Source of the DNA: Clostridiaceae bacterium
GTDB taxonomy: Bacteria; Bacillota; Clostridia; Saccharofermentanales; DTU023
DNA: 6,486 bases
Assembly: GCA_012798865.1 (NCBI GenBank)
Contig: JAAZMK010000065.1
Coordinates: 1 to 6,486, forward strand
Direction: 5' to 3'
Shown: positions 1 to 5,800 of the stretch, in pieces
Layout of the letters: the number at the start of each line of letters is the position of its first letter
How positions within the stretch are numbered: the first letter of the stretch is position 1
The notes under the pieces: model-generated
What the model was told of the DNA's origin: nothing
Database searches by the model: none
The model's input: only the letters and a program-made list of their open reading frames with translations
Program-made: the position numbers and the translations under genes

Positions 1-81
1 ATTGAAGGTGACTTTTTCTCTGTCATGGGACTCCCCATTTCGGAGGTATATAAGCGGCTAGCGGCATTCGACATTGACTAA
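1..81 (+). CDS. maf: Maf-family nucleoside triphosphate pyrophosphatase, C-terminal end only
   Basis: Frame 1 is open from the left edge and ends at TAA (79-81), giving 26 residues that include IEGDFFSVMGLPIS and finish in AFDID. The EG-x-FF-x-VMGLP pattern followed by a short helix ending in a hydrophobic-acidic tail is the usual C-terminus of Maf/YhdE/YceF proteins. From family knowledge, these are cytoplasmic house-cleaning pyrophosphatases that hydrolyse dTTP, UTP or modified nucleotides to the monophosphate. The catalytic N-terminal part lies outside the window, so substrate class cannot be judged. The gene points the same way as the ABC genes 104 bases downstream, but nothing shows that they share a transcript or a function. 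The identification rests on one short motif. Confidence 0.72.
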   Translation: MEGDFFSVMGLPISEVYKRLAAFDID

Positions 82-185
82 TGAAAAACCTGTGTGAGAA
101 TTTGCTGTGGCGGAATAGGTTTTTTCTGATATCTGGTGAAAAGATGACGCCTTGAAACATCCTCGACAATGGAGCGGTACGACAG
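82..185. other. Intergenic gap between maf and the ABC genes; weak hairpin
   Basis: This gap holds a weak inverted repeat: AAAAACCT at 84-91 pairs with AGGTTTTT at 117-124 around a 25-base loop. An A-tract/T-tract stem could be a poor intrinsic terminator for maf, but it has only three G-C pairs and a large loop. A possible -35 (TTGCTG, 102-107) and -10 (TCTGAT, 125-130) with 17-base spacing are poor matches to the consensus. GGAG at 171-174 is the likely ribosome binding site of the next gene. I see no clear operator or RNA gene. Confidence 0.3.
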
Positions 186-1871
186 GTGAAAAAGGTCAAA
201 CAGGACAAACAAAAAATCACGATGGGCGACGTGCTCCGAAAGCGCAGGCGCGGCTTTATCTTGTACTTGATCGGCGCGCTATTGCCTATCTTCCAGCAGC
301 TGATCCAACAGGCGATGTTCAGCTATGCGTTCGGTATCATCGACGCGACGACGCGGAAAGAATCGCTCGTCAAGATTGCCGTTCTCTTCGCAGGATTGGT
401 TGTGCCTTCGTTCTTCCATTACGTCTCACGCCGCATGCGAATCGGCTTTATGCGCGATATTCTGCTCGATATACGCAAGCTCGGATTTCGTCGCATCATC
501 GATCTGCCCGTGCGCGTATTCTCGCGCCAATCACGCGACGTCTACCTTTCCAATCTCGTCAACGACATCAACATCATCGAGAATGATTTTTTCCTATCCT
601 TTCTCAATGTCCTCTTTAACGGCGGCGTGGCGATTTTCGGCTTTCTGCTTCTTCTGTTCGTCGATCGCGTTTTTGCCGTTATCGTCCTCGCATTGACAAT
701 TGCCATGGGTCTGCTCGGGCGATTATTCGCGGGGAGACTCGTTAAGCTCAAGGCAAAAGAGTCGGAGGCGAACAAGGATTTTTCGCTGAAAATGTCGAAC
801 GTCTTTAGCGGTTTGGAGATCCTGAAGCTCAATCAAGTGGAGGATCGCTTTCAGGATCAGTCGAATGTGTTTATCGCGGCGCTCGAAAGAGTGAAAATTC
901 GTTTTAACATCTTTGACCGATTTCAGAGCGGAACGATGGATACGCTTGGATATGCCTGTACGGTTCTCTCTTTCTTCTATGTCGGTGTACGCATTGCGCA
1001 GGGACAACTCGATTTAGTTCGCGGCATGCTGATCGCCATGATAACGCAAAGCTGTCTTTTCAGCATCGTTCGGATTTTCCCTCACCGCAATAAATTACTG
1101 GCATCGCGGAGCATCTTTGACAAGGTTGTCAACGGTGATCCGAGCGAGAAACAGGAACTCGCGGCGGGAGATCGGTCATTCTCCTTCAATCGCTCGCTCG
1201 ACGTTGAGGGGCTTTCGTTCTCATATGGTAATCAAAACGTTTTGCGCCACGTCACTTTTTCCGTTAACCCCGGTGAGAAAGTCCTCTTAAAAGGTGCTTC
1301 AGGTTCCGGCAAGACAACGCTGTTGAACCTTCTTGCCGGTGTCTACACGGATTACGAGGGTGAAATTCGTTACGACGGAACGGAGTTGCGCTCGATTCAT
1401 CCCGCCTCGCATAACAAGCAGATCGCCGAGATATATCAGGATGTATTCCTGTTTGAAGATACACTACGACAGAACATCGTGCTCTACGAAGACTATACGG
1501 AGGAAGAAGTACGCGATGCCGTCGAAAAGGCGGGATTGTCCGAGCTTATCGAGCGATTGCCGGACGGACTTGACACGATGCTCGAGGAAAACGGCAAGAA
1601 CTTGTCGGGCGGTGAACGCCAGCGCGTTTCCATCGCGCGTGCGGTGATCAGAGGCGCGAAGCTGATTCTGGCAGATGAGGCGACATCGAATCTCGACGAG
1701 AGTCTGGGGCGACATATCGAGGAGACGCTCCTGTCGCTCGACGCGACGGTGATTGCGATATCGCATCGGTATTACGAGGGCGTTACGGAGAGATATGATA
1801 CCGTCCTCGAACTTAAGTCGGGAACCATGATGGCGTGGCACGTCGACGACTATTTCACGGAGGTCGTCTGA
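186..1871 (+). CDS. ABC exporter half-transporter, permease fused to ATPase (first subunit)
   Basis: This 561-residue inner-membrane protein has an ABC exporter permease domain followed by an ATPase domain. Hydrophobic segments lie near residues 24-46, 62-80, 136-158, 161-183, 252-270 and 277-298, giving the six helices of an exporter half. The ATPase carries an A-loop Tyr347, Walker A GASGSGKT (370-377), Q-loop Gln418, signature LSGGE (473-477), Walker B ending in Asp497 with catalytic Glu498, D-loop SNLD (501-504) and His527, so it should be fully competent. The start chosen is GTG, 11 bases after GGAG (171-174). An in-frame ATG at 222 is an alternative but has no good ribosome binding site. 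There is no N-terminal peptidase domain. The stop overlaps the start of a paralogous partner, which points to a heterodimeric exporter. Substrate is unknown: peptide, lipid and drug are all possible. Confidence 0.93.
   Translation: MKKVKQDKQKITMGDVLRKRRRGFILYLIGALLPIFQQLIQQAMFSYAFGIIDATTRKESLVKIAVLFAGLVVPSFFHYVSRRMRIGFMRDILLDIRKLGFRRIIDLPVRVFSRQSRDVYLSNLVNDINIIENDFFLSFLNVLFNGGVAIFGFLLLLFVDRVFAVIVLALTIAMGLLGRLFAGRLVKLKAKESEANKDFSLKMSNVFSGLEILKLNQVEDRFQDQSNVFIAALERVKIRFNIFDRFQSGTMDTLGYACTVLSFFYVGVRIAQGQLDLVRGMLIAMITQSCLFSIVRIFPHRNKLLASRSIFDKVVNGDPSEKQELAAGDRSFSFNRSLDVEGLSFSYGNQNVLRHVTFSVNPGEKVLLKGASGSGKTTLLNLLAGVYTDYEGEIRYDGTELRSIHPASHNKQIAEIYQDVFLFEDTLRQNIVLYEDYTEEEVRDAVEKAGLSELIERLPDGLDTMLEENGKNLSGGERQRVSIARAVIRGAKLILADEATSNLDESLGRHIEETLLSLDATVIAISHRYYEGVTERYDTVLELKSGTMMAWHVDDYFTEVV
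1859..1863 (+). promoter_or_regulatory. Ribosome binding site of the second ABC gene
   Basis: GGAGG lies inside the last codons of the first ABC gene, seven bases before ATG 1871. It decides the start of the second gene: an in-frame ATG at 1835 would add 12 residues but has no comparable site. The stop and start overlap by one base (TGATG), so translation of the two subunits is probably coupled, giving roughly equal amounts. Confidence 0.85.
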
Positions 1872-3547
1872 TGGCGAAACGAAAAGAAAAAACACCGCGT
1901 CAACCATTTCCTCCAGAGCTGAAGCGGACAATCCGTAGAGCACTTTTGATGCTCCTTCCCTCCGCCCTGCCTGTTGCGGTCGGCGATGCGCTTAATGTTT
2001 ATCTGGCGATCTTGACTCAACGCCTTCTCGATGCGTCATTGACGGGACAGTCCGATTACATTGCGAGAATTGTCGCTCCGTTCTTTATCGGGTTGGCGCT
2101 CTTTATTCCGGTCGATCTCTTAACATCCTTTATGCGCGGATGTTACATACGGCGCGCTAATACGTTGATGAAACAACGCTATGTTCAGCGCGTTTTTGCG
2201 AAGAATATCAGTGAATTCCAAAGTGAAAACCGCGCACTTTATCTCTCAAACATCACGAATGACATGAATACCGTGGAGCAACGATACTTCGCCTCCTTTT
2301 TCTCTATTTTGCAATCGTCAATCACATTTTTTGGAGGCATCTTCATTCTTTCAATGACAAAATCGTGGATTCCCGTCGTCGCATCGGCAGTTGGAGTCCT
2401 TTTGATTTTCATCGGTATGCGCTCAGGTCGTACGCTTGAAAAAAGTGAGGGCGAGCGCTCGGACTTCCTGATGAAATACACTGTTTTTATCAGGGAATTT
2501 CTGTCGGCGTTCCGTATCATTAAGAGCCACAACCTCGAAGATAAAATCGAGAAAGATTTCAACCGCAGAAGCACCGATGTGCAATGGAAGCGGTATGAAC
2601 TCGATAAAAAAGAGACAGTCATCCAGACTCGACAAAACGCCATGTTCGGCTTATTCATCGCCTCTTTACTGACGTTTGCAATGCTCGCTGTTCAGGGGGG
2701 CGGAATCACGACAGGCGGTATCCTCCTGTCCATCAACGGATTTGGCATGATCATGGGGTCATTGCATCAAATGGCAGAATCGTTTCCCGCCGTTGCTTCG
2801 GTTCGTTCTGTATTTTTGAGCATGGAAGAGAATCTTGAGAACAAAGAGTTGAGCGTCGAAACGGATAATTTTGACGGCTTCGATGGGGAGCTCGTGTTCG
2901 AAGAAGTCTCCTTTGCTTATGGCGACAATCAGGTGTTGCAGGATGCATGTTTCACGTTGCGCAAAGGCGGCAAATACCTCATGATCGGACCGTCCGGCGG
3001 AGGCAAGTCGACGATCCTTCGACTGGTACGCAAATATTTCAACCCTGATCGAGGAGCCGTCTTGGTCGACGGCGTGAATCTGGTCGATATTCGACGCGAA
3101 TCGTATTTCCGGCATATCGCGAACGTCGAACAGCAAGTTTTTCTGTTCGAGGACACGCTTCGGAATAATTTGACACTTTATAAAGACTACAGCGAAGAAG
3201 ACATCATGCGTGCGATCGAAGGGGCGGGACTGTCGGATTATCTAGAGCGCTTGCCGGACGGACTTGAGCATATCATCGTCGACAACGGCAAGAATCTCTC
3301 CGACGGCGAGCGAGCCCGCGCGGCGATCGCCCGAGGTCTCATCGCCCGCGCCGACTTGCTGCTGCTCGACGAGGCATTCGCAAGCTTGGATGAACAAGTC
3401 GCGCGCAGCATCGAAAAGACACTGTTATCGCTTGACGGGGTGACGGTTCTCTCCGTCAGTCACGTCCTGTTCCCCGATACAATGCCGCTTTACGATGCCG
3501 TTTTCGAAGTGAAGCGCGGTCAGGTGACTGAACTGCGACCTGTTTGA
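1871..3547 (+). CDS. ABC exporter half-transporter, permease fused to ATPase (second subunit, variant signature)
   Basis: This 558-residue paralogue of the preceding protein has the same layout. Predicted membrane helices lie near 24-48, 66-88, 140-161, 165-184, 256-276 and 279-297, followed by the ATPase domain. Visible motifs are A-loop Tyr350, Walker A GPSGGGKS (373-380), Q-loop Gln421, Walker B ending in Asp500 with Glu501, D-loop SLD (505-507) and His531. The signature is LSDGE (476-480), with Asp replacing the first glycine of LSGGE, and the following RQR of the partner is RAR here. The two proteins share long runs such as ERLPDGL and NGKNLS, so the pair arose by duplication. Inference: they form a heterodimer in which the ATP site made from the first subunit's Walker motifs and this signature is weakened. 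No linked substrate gene is recognisable. Confidence 0.92.
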   Translation: MAKRKEKTPRQPFPPELKRTIRRALLMLLPSALPVAVGDALNVYLAILTQRLLDASLTGQSDYIARIVAPFFIGLALFIPVDLLTSFMRGCYIRRANTLMKQRYVQRVFAKNISEFQSENRALYLSNITNDMNTVEQRYFASFFSILQSSITFFGGIFILSMTKSWIPVVASAVGVLLIFIGMRSGRTLEKSEGERSDFLMKYTVFIREFLSAFRIIKSHNLEDKIEKDFNRRSTDVQWKRYELDKKETVIQTRQNAMFGLFIASLLTFAMLAVQGGGITTGGILLSINGFGMIMGSLHQMAESFPAVASVRSVFLSMEENLENKELSVETDNFDGFDGELVFEEVSFAYGDNQVLQDACFTLRKGGKYLMIGPSGGGKSTILRLVRKYFNPDRGAVLVDGVNLVDIRRESYFRHIANVEQQVFLFEDTLRNNLTLYKDYSEEDIMRAIEGAGLSDYLERLPDGLEHIIVDNGKNLSDGERARAAIARGLIARADLLLLDEAFASLDEQVARSIEKTLLSLDGVTVLSVSHVLFPDTMPLYDAVFEVKRGQVTELRPV

Positions 3548-3704
3548 TAATAAATTCTCTGTGTCTCGAATGACAGACGATATGCGGCGTAATCGGTGTC
3601 CGGAGCCACGCAACAATGTATTTATTCATGATATAGTTTGTACCGGGAGGGAGCCTAATCAGTGGCATTTCCCAAATGTAGACAGAATAGAAACGAGACG
3701 AATC
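3548..3704. other. Intergenic region between the ABC genes and the trigger-factor-like gene
   Basis: This 157-base gap has no convincing terminator for the ABC operon; only a 4-base stem, GTCT/AGAC, around 3563-3578 is visible. It contains a candidate extended -10 promoter and a very purine-rich stretch (3645-3653). The downstream reading frame is open back to a GTG at 3561, but that stretch has no ribosome binding site at its possible starts and does not look like protein. I treat it as untranslated. Read-through from the ABC genes remains possible. Confidence 0.5.
3629..3637 (+). promoter_or_regulatory. Candidate extended -10 promoter for the trigger-factor-like gene
   Basis: TGATATAGT fits an extended -10 (TG, one base, then a hexamer one change from TATAAT). 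No good -35 lies 16-18 bases upstream, which extended -10 promoters tolerate. Transcription would start near 3644, leaving a leader of about 60 bases. The prediction is by eye only. Confidence 0.35.
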
Positions 3705-4436
3705 ATGGAAACAAAAGTCACGACGATTTACGATTACAGAAATATTGACATACCGAAGCCTCTCATTGAATTACAACTTCCCGACTTGAGCGCCTTTATT
3801 GAGGAGCAATGTCAAAGACTTGCCGAGAAACATAGCAAGTTGGAATTGCTTGAGGGTCAAGAGCACGTACTCACGGACGAGATGGTGCAAGCGGAGGATT
3901 TGCCGGGTGTCACCACCGTGGAAGAGTATAAGGACGCATTGCGTCGCGAAATTCCGTTCACGATCAGATCGCAGCAGTCGCACATGATCGTATCCGATTT
4001 TCTTGTGCCTCAGCTTGTGCAGCGCAGCACCTTTGAGATCAACGATGAAGAGGCGACGCGGGAAAGCAAGCATCGACTGAAAATCTTCGAGGAGAAAGCG
4101 AAAGAGCAGGGGTTATCCTTGGAAGAATACGGGCAAAAAGAATTTGGCGTCTCGACCATGGACGAGGGAGAAGTGCGCCAGTATGTCCTCTATCTCGGAC
4201 GGACGTCATTTCTATTTCGCATTCTCGCGCAAGAATACTTGAGACAAAGAGGTGTCACGCTCGATGTCGTCTCATACGTTGACTATGTAAAAAGCATCGC
4301 TGAAACGACAGGCATGGAAGAAGACAACGTCCGCGAGGTTCTCCCGATCCACGTCTATATGGATGAAGTGCCGACGGTATCAATGCTTGATGAAATGGCT
4401 GCGTGGGTGTATTCGCAGATTACGTTTGACGAGTAG
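3705..4436 (+). CDS. Trigger-factor C-terminal-domain-like protein lacking ribosome-binding and PPIase domains
   Basis: This 243-residue, highly charged, mostly helical protein has no signal peptide or membrane segment, so it should be cytoplasmic. Residues 12-58 (YRNIDIPKP, then a helix ending in AEKHSKLELLE) resemble the linker after the trigger factor ribosome-binding head. Residues 66-243 (PGVTTVEEYKDALRREI, EEKAKEQGLSLEEYG, then paired helices) resemble the C-terminal chaperone arms. The head's GFRxGKxP motif and the FKBP-type isomerase domain are absent; where the isomerase should sit only a few residues remain. Normal trigger factor is about 430 residues. ATG 3705 is chosen because the homology begins there, although its ribosome binding site (CGAGACGA) is weak. 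It may be a client-specific chaperone, perhaps for whatever the neighbouring exporter moves; that is inference. The family match is from pattern recognition, not alignment. Confidence 0.72.
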   Translation: METKVTTIYDYRNIDIPKPLIELQLPDLSAFIEEQCQRLAEKHSKLELLEGQEHVLTDEMVQAEDLPGVTTVEEYKDALRREIPFTIRSQQSHMIVSDFLVPQLVQRSTFEINDEEATRESKHRLKIFEEKAKEQGLSLEEYGQKEFGVSTMDEGEVRQYVLYLGRTSFLFRILAQEYLRQRGVTLDVVSYVDYVKSIAETTGMEEDNVREVLPIHVYMDEVPTVSMLDEMAAWVYSQITFDE

Positions 4437-4501
4437 CAAAGCTACTTATTCTTACGGTATGTGATGTACTGATAGCCTGTTCTTGAACATCATTAAGAAT
4501 T

Positions 4502-4541
4502 AACCCGGAAACACCTTCGTTACAGTGTTTCCGGGTTTTTG
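4502..4541 (+). terminator. Intrinsic terminator of the trigger-factor-like gene
   Basis: A perfect 13-bp stem pairs AACCCGGAAACAC (4502-4514) with GTGTTTCCGGGTT (4525-4537) around a 10-base loop, and a T-run (4536-4540) follows. It lies 65 bases after the stop codon. On the opposite strand no comparable T-run follows, so it mainly serves plus-strand transcripts. Confidence 0.92.
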
Positions 4542-4552
4542 TGCGTTACAGT

Positions 4553-4622
4553 AAAAAAACATCGGTATCGCCCGTGAGTTTCATGCGTTCTAGAAGTGAT
4601 AAACTCCTTGTTGGCGATGCCG
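4553..4622 (-). terminator. Structured intrinsic terminator of the threonine dehydrogenase gene
   Basis: On the minus strand a 10-bp stem, with one mismatch or wobble, pairs 4613-4622 with 4563-4572. A second 6-bp stem pairs 4601-4606 with 4576-4581. A central palindrome TTCTAGAA sits at 4588-4595. Seven T residues (4559 down to 4553) follow three bases after the stem. The structure begins nine bases after the stop codon at 4632. The long interrupted arms are unusual for a simple terminator, but position and T-run support the role. Confidence 0.7.
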
Positions 4623-4631
4623 GATTATTCT

Positions 4632-5585
4632 TTATTTAGCGAGTTTAATTCTCAGCTGTTTCAACATATCTTCTGTCATGGCGGCGAGGTCGTAGTCGGG
4701 CTTCCAATCCCATTCTTCGCGCGCGCAGCTGTCGTCCATTGAATTGGGCCAAGAGTCGGCGATCGCTTGACGAACGGGGTCGACGTTGTAGGAGAGCTCA
4801 AAGTCGGGAAGATGCTTTTTGATTTCCTTCTCCATATCTTCCGGAGCGAAGCTCATTGCCGCGATGTTGAAAGCATTCCGGTGGATCAGTCGATCGGGAT
4901 TGGCTTCGAGCAGCATGGTGAACGCCTTCAGGCAATCCGGCATATACATCATGTCCATCTTCGTTCCGGCTGCGATGTAGCTTTCGTAGCGGTTATGCAA
5001 GATCGCGTCGTAGTAGATGTGGACGGCGTAGTCCGTCGTACCGCCGCCGGGCAAGGCTTTGTAGGAGATTAAACCCGGGAGGCGTACGCCGCGCGTATCG
5101 ACACCGAATCGCGTGTAGTAGTAATCACAGAGCAATTCGCCTGCCACTTTCGTGACGCCGTAGATCGTGTTCGGACGTTGGATCGTGTCTTGAGGCGTGT
5201 TATCTGGCGGGGTGGAAGGACCGAATGCGGCGATAGAACTCGGCGTAAAGACTTGGATGCCGTTCTCCCTCGCGACTTCAAGGACATTGTAGAGCCCATT
5301 CAAGTTGACATTGAACGCGTGTTGCGGTTTTACCTCGCCGACGGCGGACAGTATCGCTGCAAGATGGACGATGGTGTCGATTTTGTATTTATTACATATT
5401 TCCGCCAATCGATTGGCATCGAGGACATCGAGCAGCTCGAACGGTCCTCCGTCAATGACTTCAGGAAAATCTTTTTTTGTGCGGTTGGAGGCGACGACAT
5501 TATTGTCACCGTATTCTTTGCGAAAATGCAATGTTAATTCCGTGCCGATTTGACCGAGACAGCCCGTCAATAAAATTTTTCTCAT
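4632..5585 (-). CDS. tdh: L-threonine 3-dehydrogenase, extended short-chain dehydrogenase type
   Basis: This 317-residue cytoplasmic enzyme is expected to oxidise L-threonine with NAD+ to 2-amino-3-oxobutyrate, which is then cleaved to glycine and acetyl-CoA. The Rossmann motif TGCLGQIG (Gly8, Gly11, Gly14) starts the protein. The SDR catalytic residues are Ser117 (in TPSSIAAFG), Tyr142 and Lys146 (YGVTK). GGGTTDYAVHIYYDAI (180-195), GTKMDMMYMPDCLKA (207-221) and NAFNIAAMSFAPED (237-250) are typical of the epimerase-like threonine dehydrogenases rather than sugar epimerases, and the length fits. The chosen start ATG 5585 follows GAGGGGAG closely and gives the Rossmann strand at the N-terminus. 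The frame stays open to an ATG at 5693, but that extra 36-residue tail is unlikely. No kbl (2-amino-3-ketobutyrate CoA ligase) gene is adjacent, so the partner must lie elsewhere. UDP-sugar epimerase is the main, less likely alternative. Confidence 0.9.
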   Translation of the reverse strand: MRKILLTGCLGQIGTELTLHFRKEYGDNNVVASNRTKKDFPEVIDGGPFELLDVLDANRLAEICNKYKIDTIVHLAAILSAVGEVKPQHAFNVNLNGLYNVLEVARENGIQVFTPSSIAAFGPSTPPDNTPQDTIQRPNTIYGVTKVAGELLCDYYYTRFGVDTRGVRLPGLISYKALPGGGTTDYAVHIYYDAILHNRYESYIAAGTKMDMMYMPDCLKAFTMLLEANPDRLIHRNAFNIAAMSFAPEDMEKEIKKHLPDFELSYNVDPVRQAIADSWPNSMDDSCAREEWDWKPDYDLAAMTEDMLKQLRIKLAK

Positions 5586-5664
5586 AACTCCCCTCATTCC
5601 TTCCCAAACAGTGTGCAAAAAAGCCAATGAACAAGATACTGTGAATAAACACGTCGTGTATACA

Positions 5665-5675
5665 ATTTTATCATA
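5665..5675 (-). promoter_or_regulatory. Candidate -10 region of the threonine dehydrogenase promoter
   Basis: The minus strand reads TATGATAAAAT here, giving two overlapping hexamers each one change from TATAAT. No good -35 is visible. A start near 5658 would leave a leader of about 70 bases before ATG 5585. The palindrome at 5686-5705 would cover the -35 zone. Confidence 0.3.
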
Positions 5676-5685
5676 GAGGCGCGGG

Positions 5686-5705
5686 TCATTCATCTGTATG
5701 AATGA
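5686..5705. repeat. Perfect 8-bp inverted repeat upstream of tdh, possible operator
   Basis: TCATTCAT (5686-5693) and ATGAATGA (5698-5705) are perfect inverted arms with a 4-base spacer, CTGT. The centre lies about 110 bases upstream of the tdh start and just upstream of the candidate -10. It is not followed by a T-run on either strand, so a protein-binding site is more likely than a terminator. The regulator is unknown. Confidence 0.5.
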
Positions 5706-5774
5706 TCGGCATACAAGATCAACACATTATGCTTGCTTAAGGAAGAATTGAAAGGAATCGCATTTTGGCAATGT

Positions 5775-5800
5775 CTGAAAAATGGAAAAGCCTTTCCATT
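5775..5800 (-). terminator. Terminator hairpin after the MT-A70 methyltransferase
   Basis: On the minus strand AATGGAAA (5800-5793) pairs perfectly with TTTCCATT (5788-5781) around a 4-base loop, and further T residues follow directly (5780-5778). The stem overlaps the last bases of the methyltransferase stop codon. The stem is A/T-rich, so termination may be partial, with some read-through into tdh possible. Confidence 0.6.

Noticed and set aside
81..155. A 24-codon frame starting at an ATG that overlaps the maf stop codon (TAATG), considered as a small peptide or exporter substrate.
   Set aside because: It has no ribosome binding site, and its sequence shows no leader-plus-core pattern of a secreted peptide precursor. 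It also overlaps the weak 84-124 hairpin.
152..586. A 144-codon frame overlapping the start of the first ABC gene in another plus frame.
   Set aside because: It is arginine- and histidine-rich, lacks any recognisable motif, and is explained as a frame shadow of the ABC gene.
1835..1870. A 12-residue N-terminal extension of the second ABC protein from ATG 1835.
   Set aside because: The ATG 1871 start has a strong GGAGG seven bases upstream and a stop/start overlap; ATG 1835 has neither.
1464..1943. A 159-codon open frame antisense to the ABC genes.
   Set aside because: It lies wholly opposite a strongly supported coding frame, has no family motif, and crosses the junction of the two ABC genes; long antisense frames are common in GC-neutral coding DNA.
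3561..3704. A 48-residue N-terminal extension of the trigger-factor-like protein from GTG 3561.
   Set aside because: There is no ribosome binding site, the residues do not resemble the trigger factor ribosome-binding head, and the stretch contains the candidate promoter.
4457..4500. An imperfect inverted repeat (TTCTTA ... TAAGAA) just before the plus-strand terminator.
   Set aside because: The arms are only six bases plus a loose GATGT/ACATC pair with a large loop; chance is a sufficient explanation.
5586..5693. A 36-residue N-terminal extension of threonine dehydrogenase from ATG 5693, with a hydrophobic stretch resembling a signal peptide.
   Set aside because: The Rossmann strand of this cytoplasmic NAD enzyme normally starts at the N-terminus. 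The extension covers the promoter candidate and part of the palindrome.
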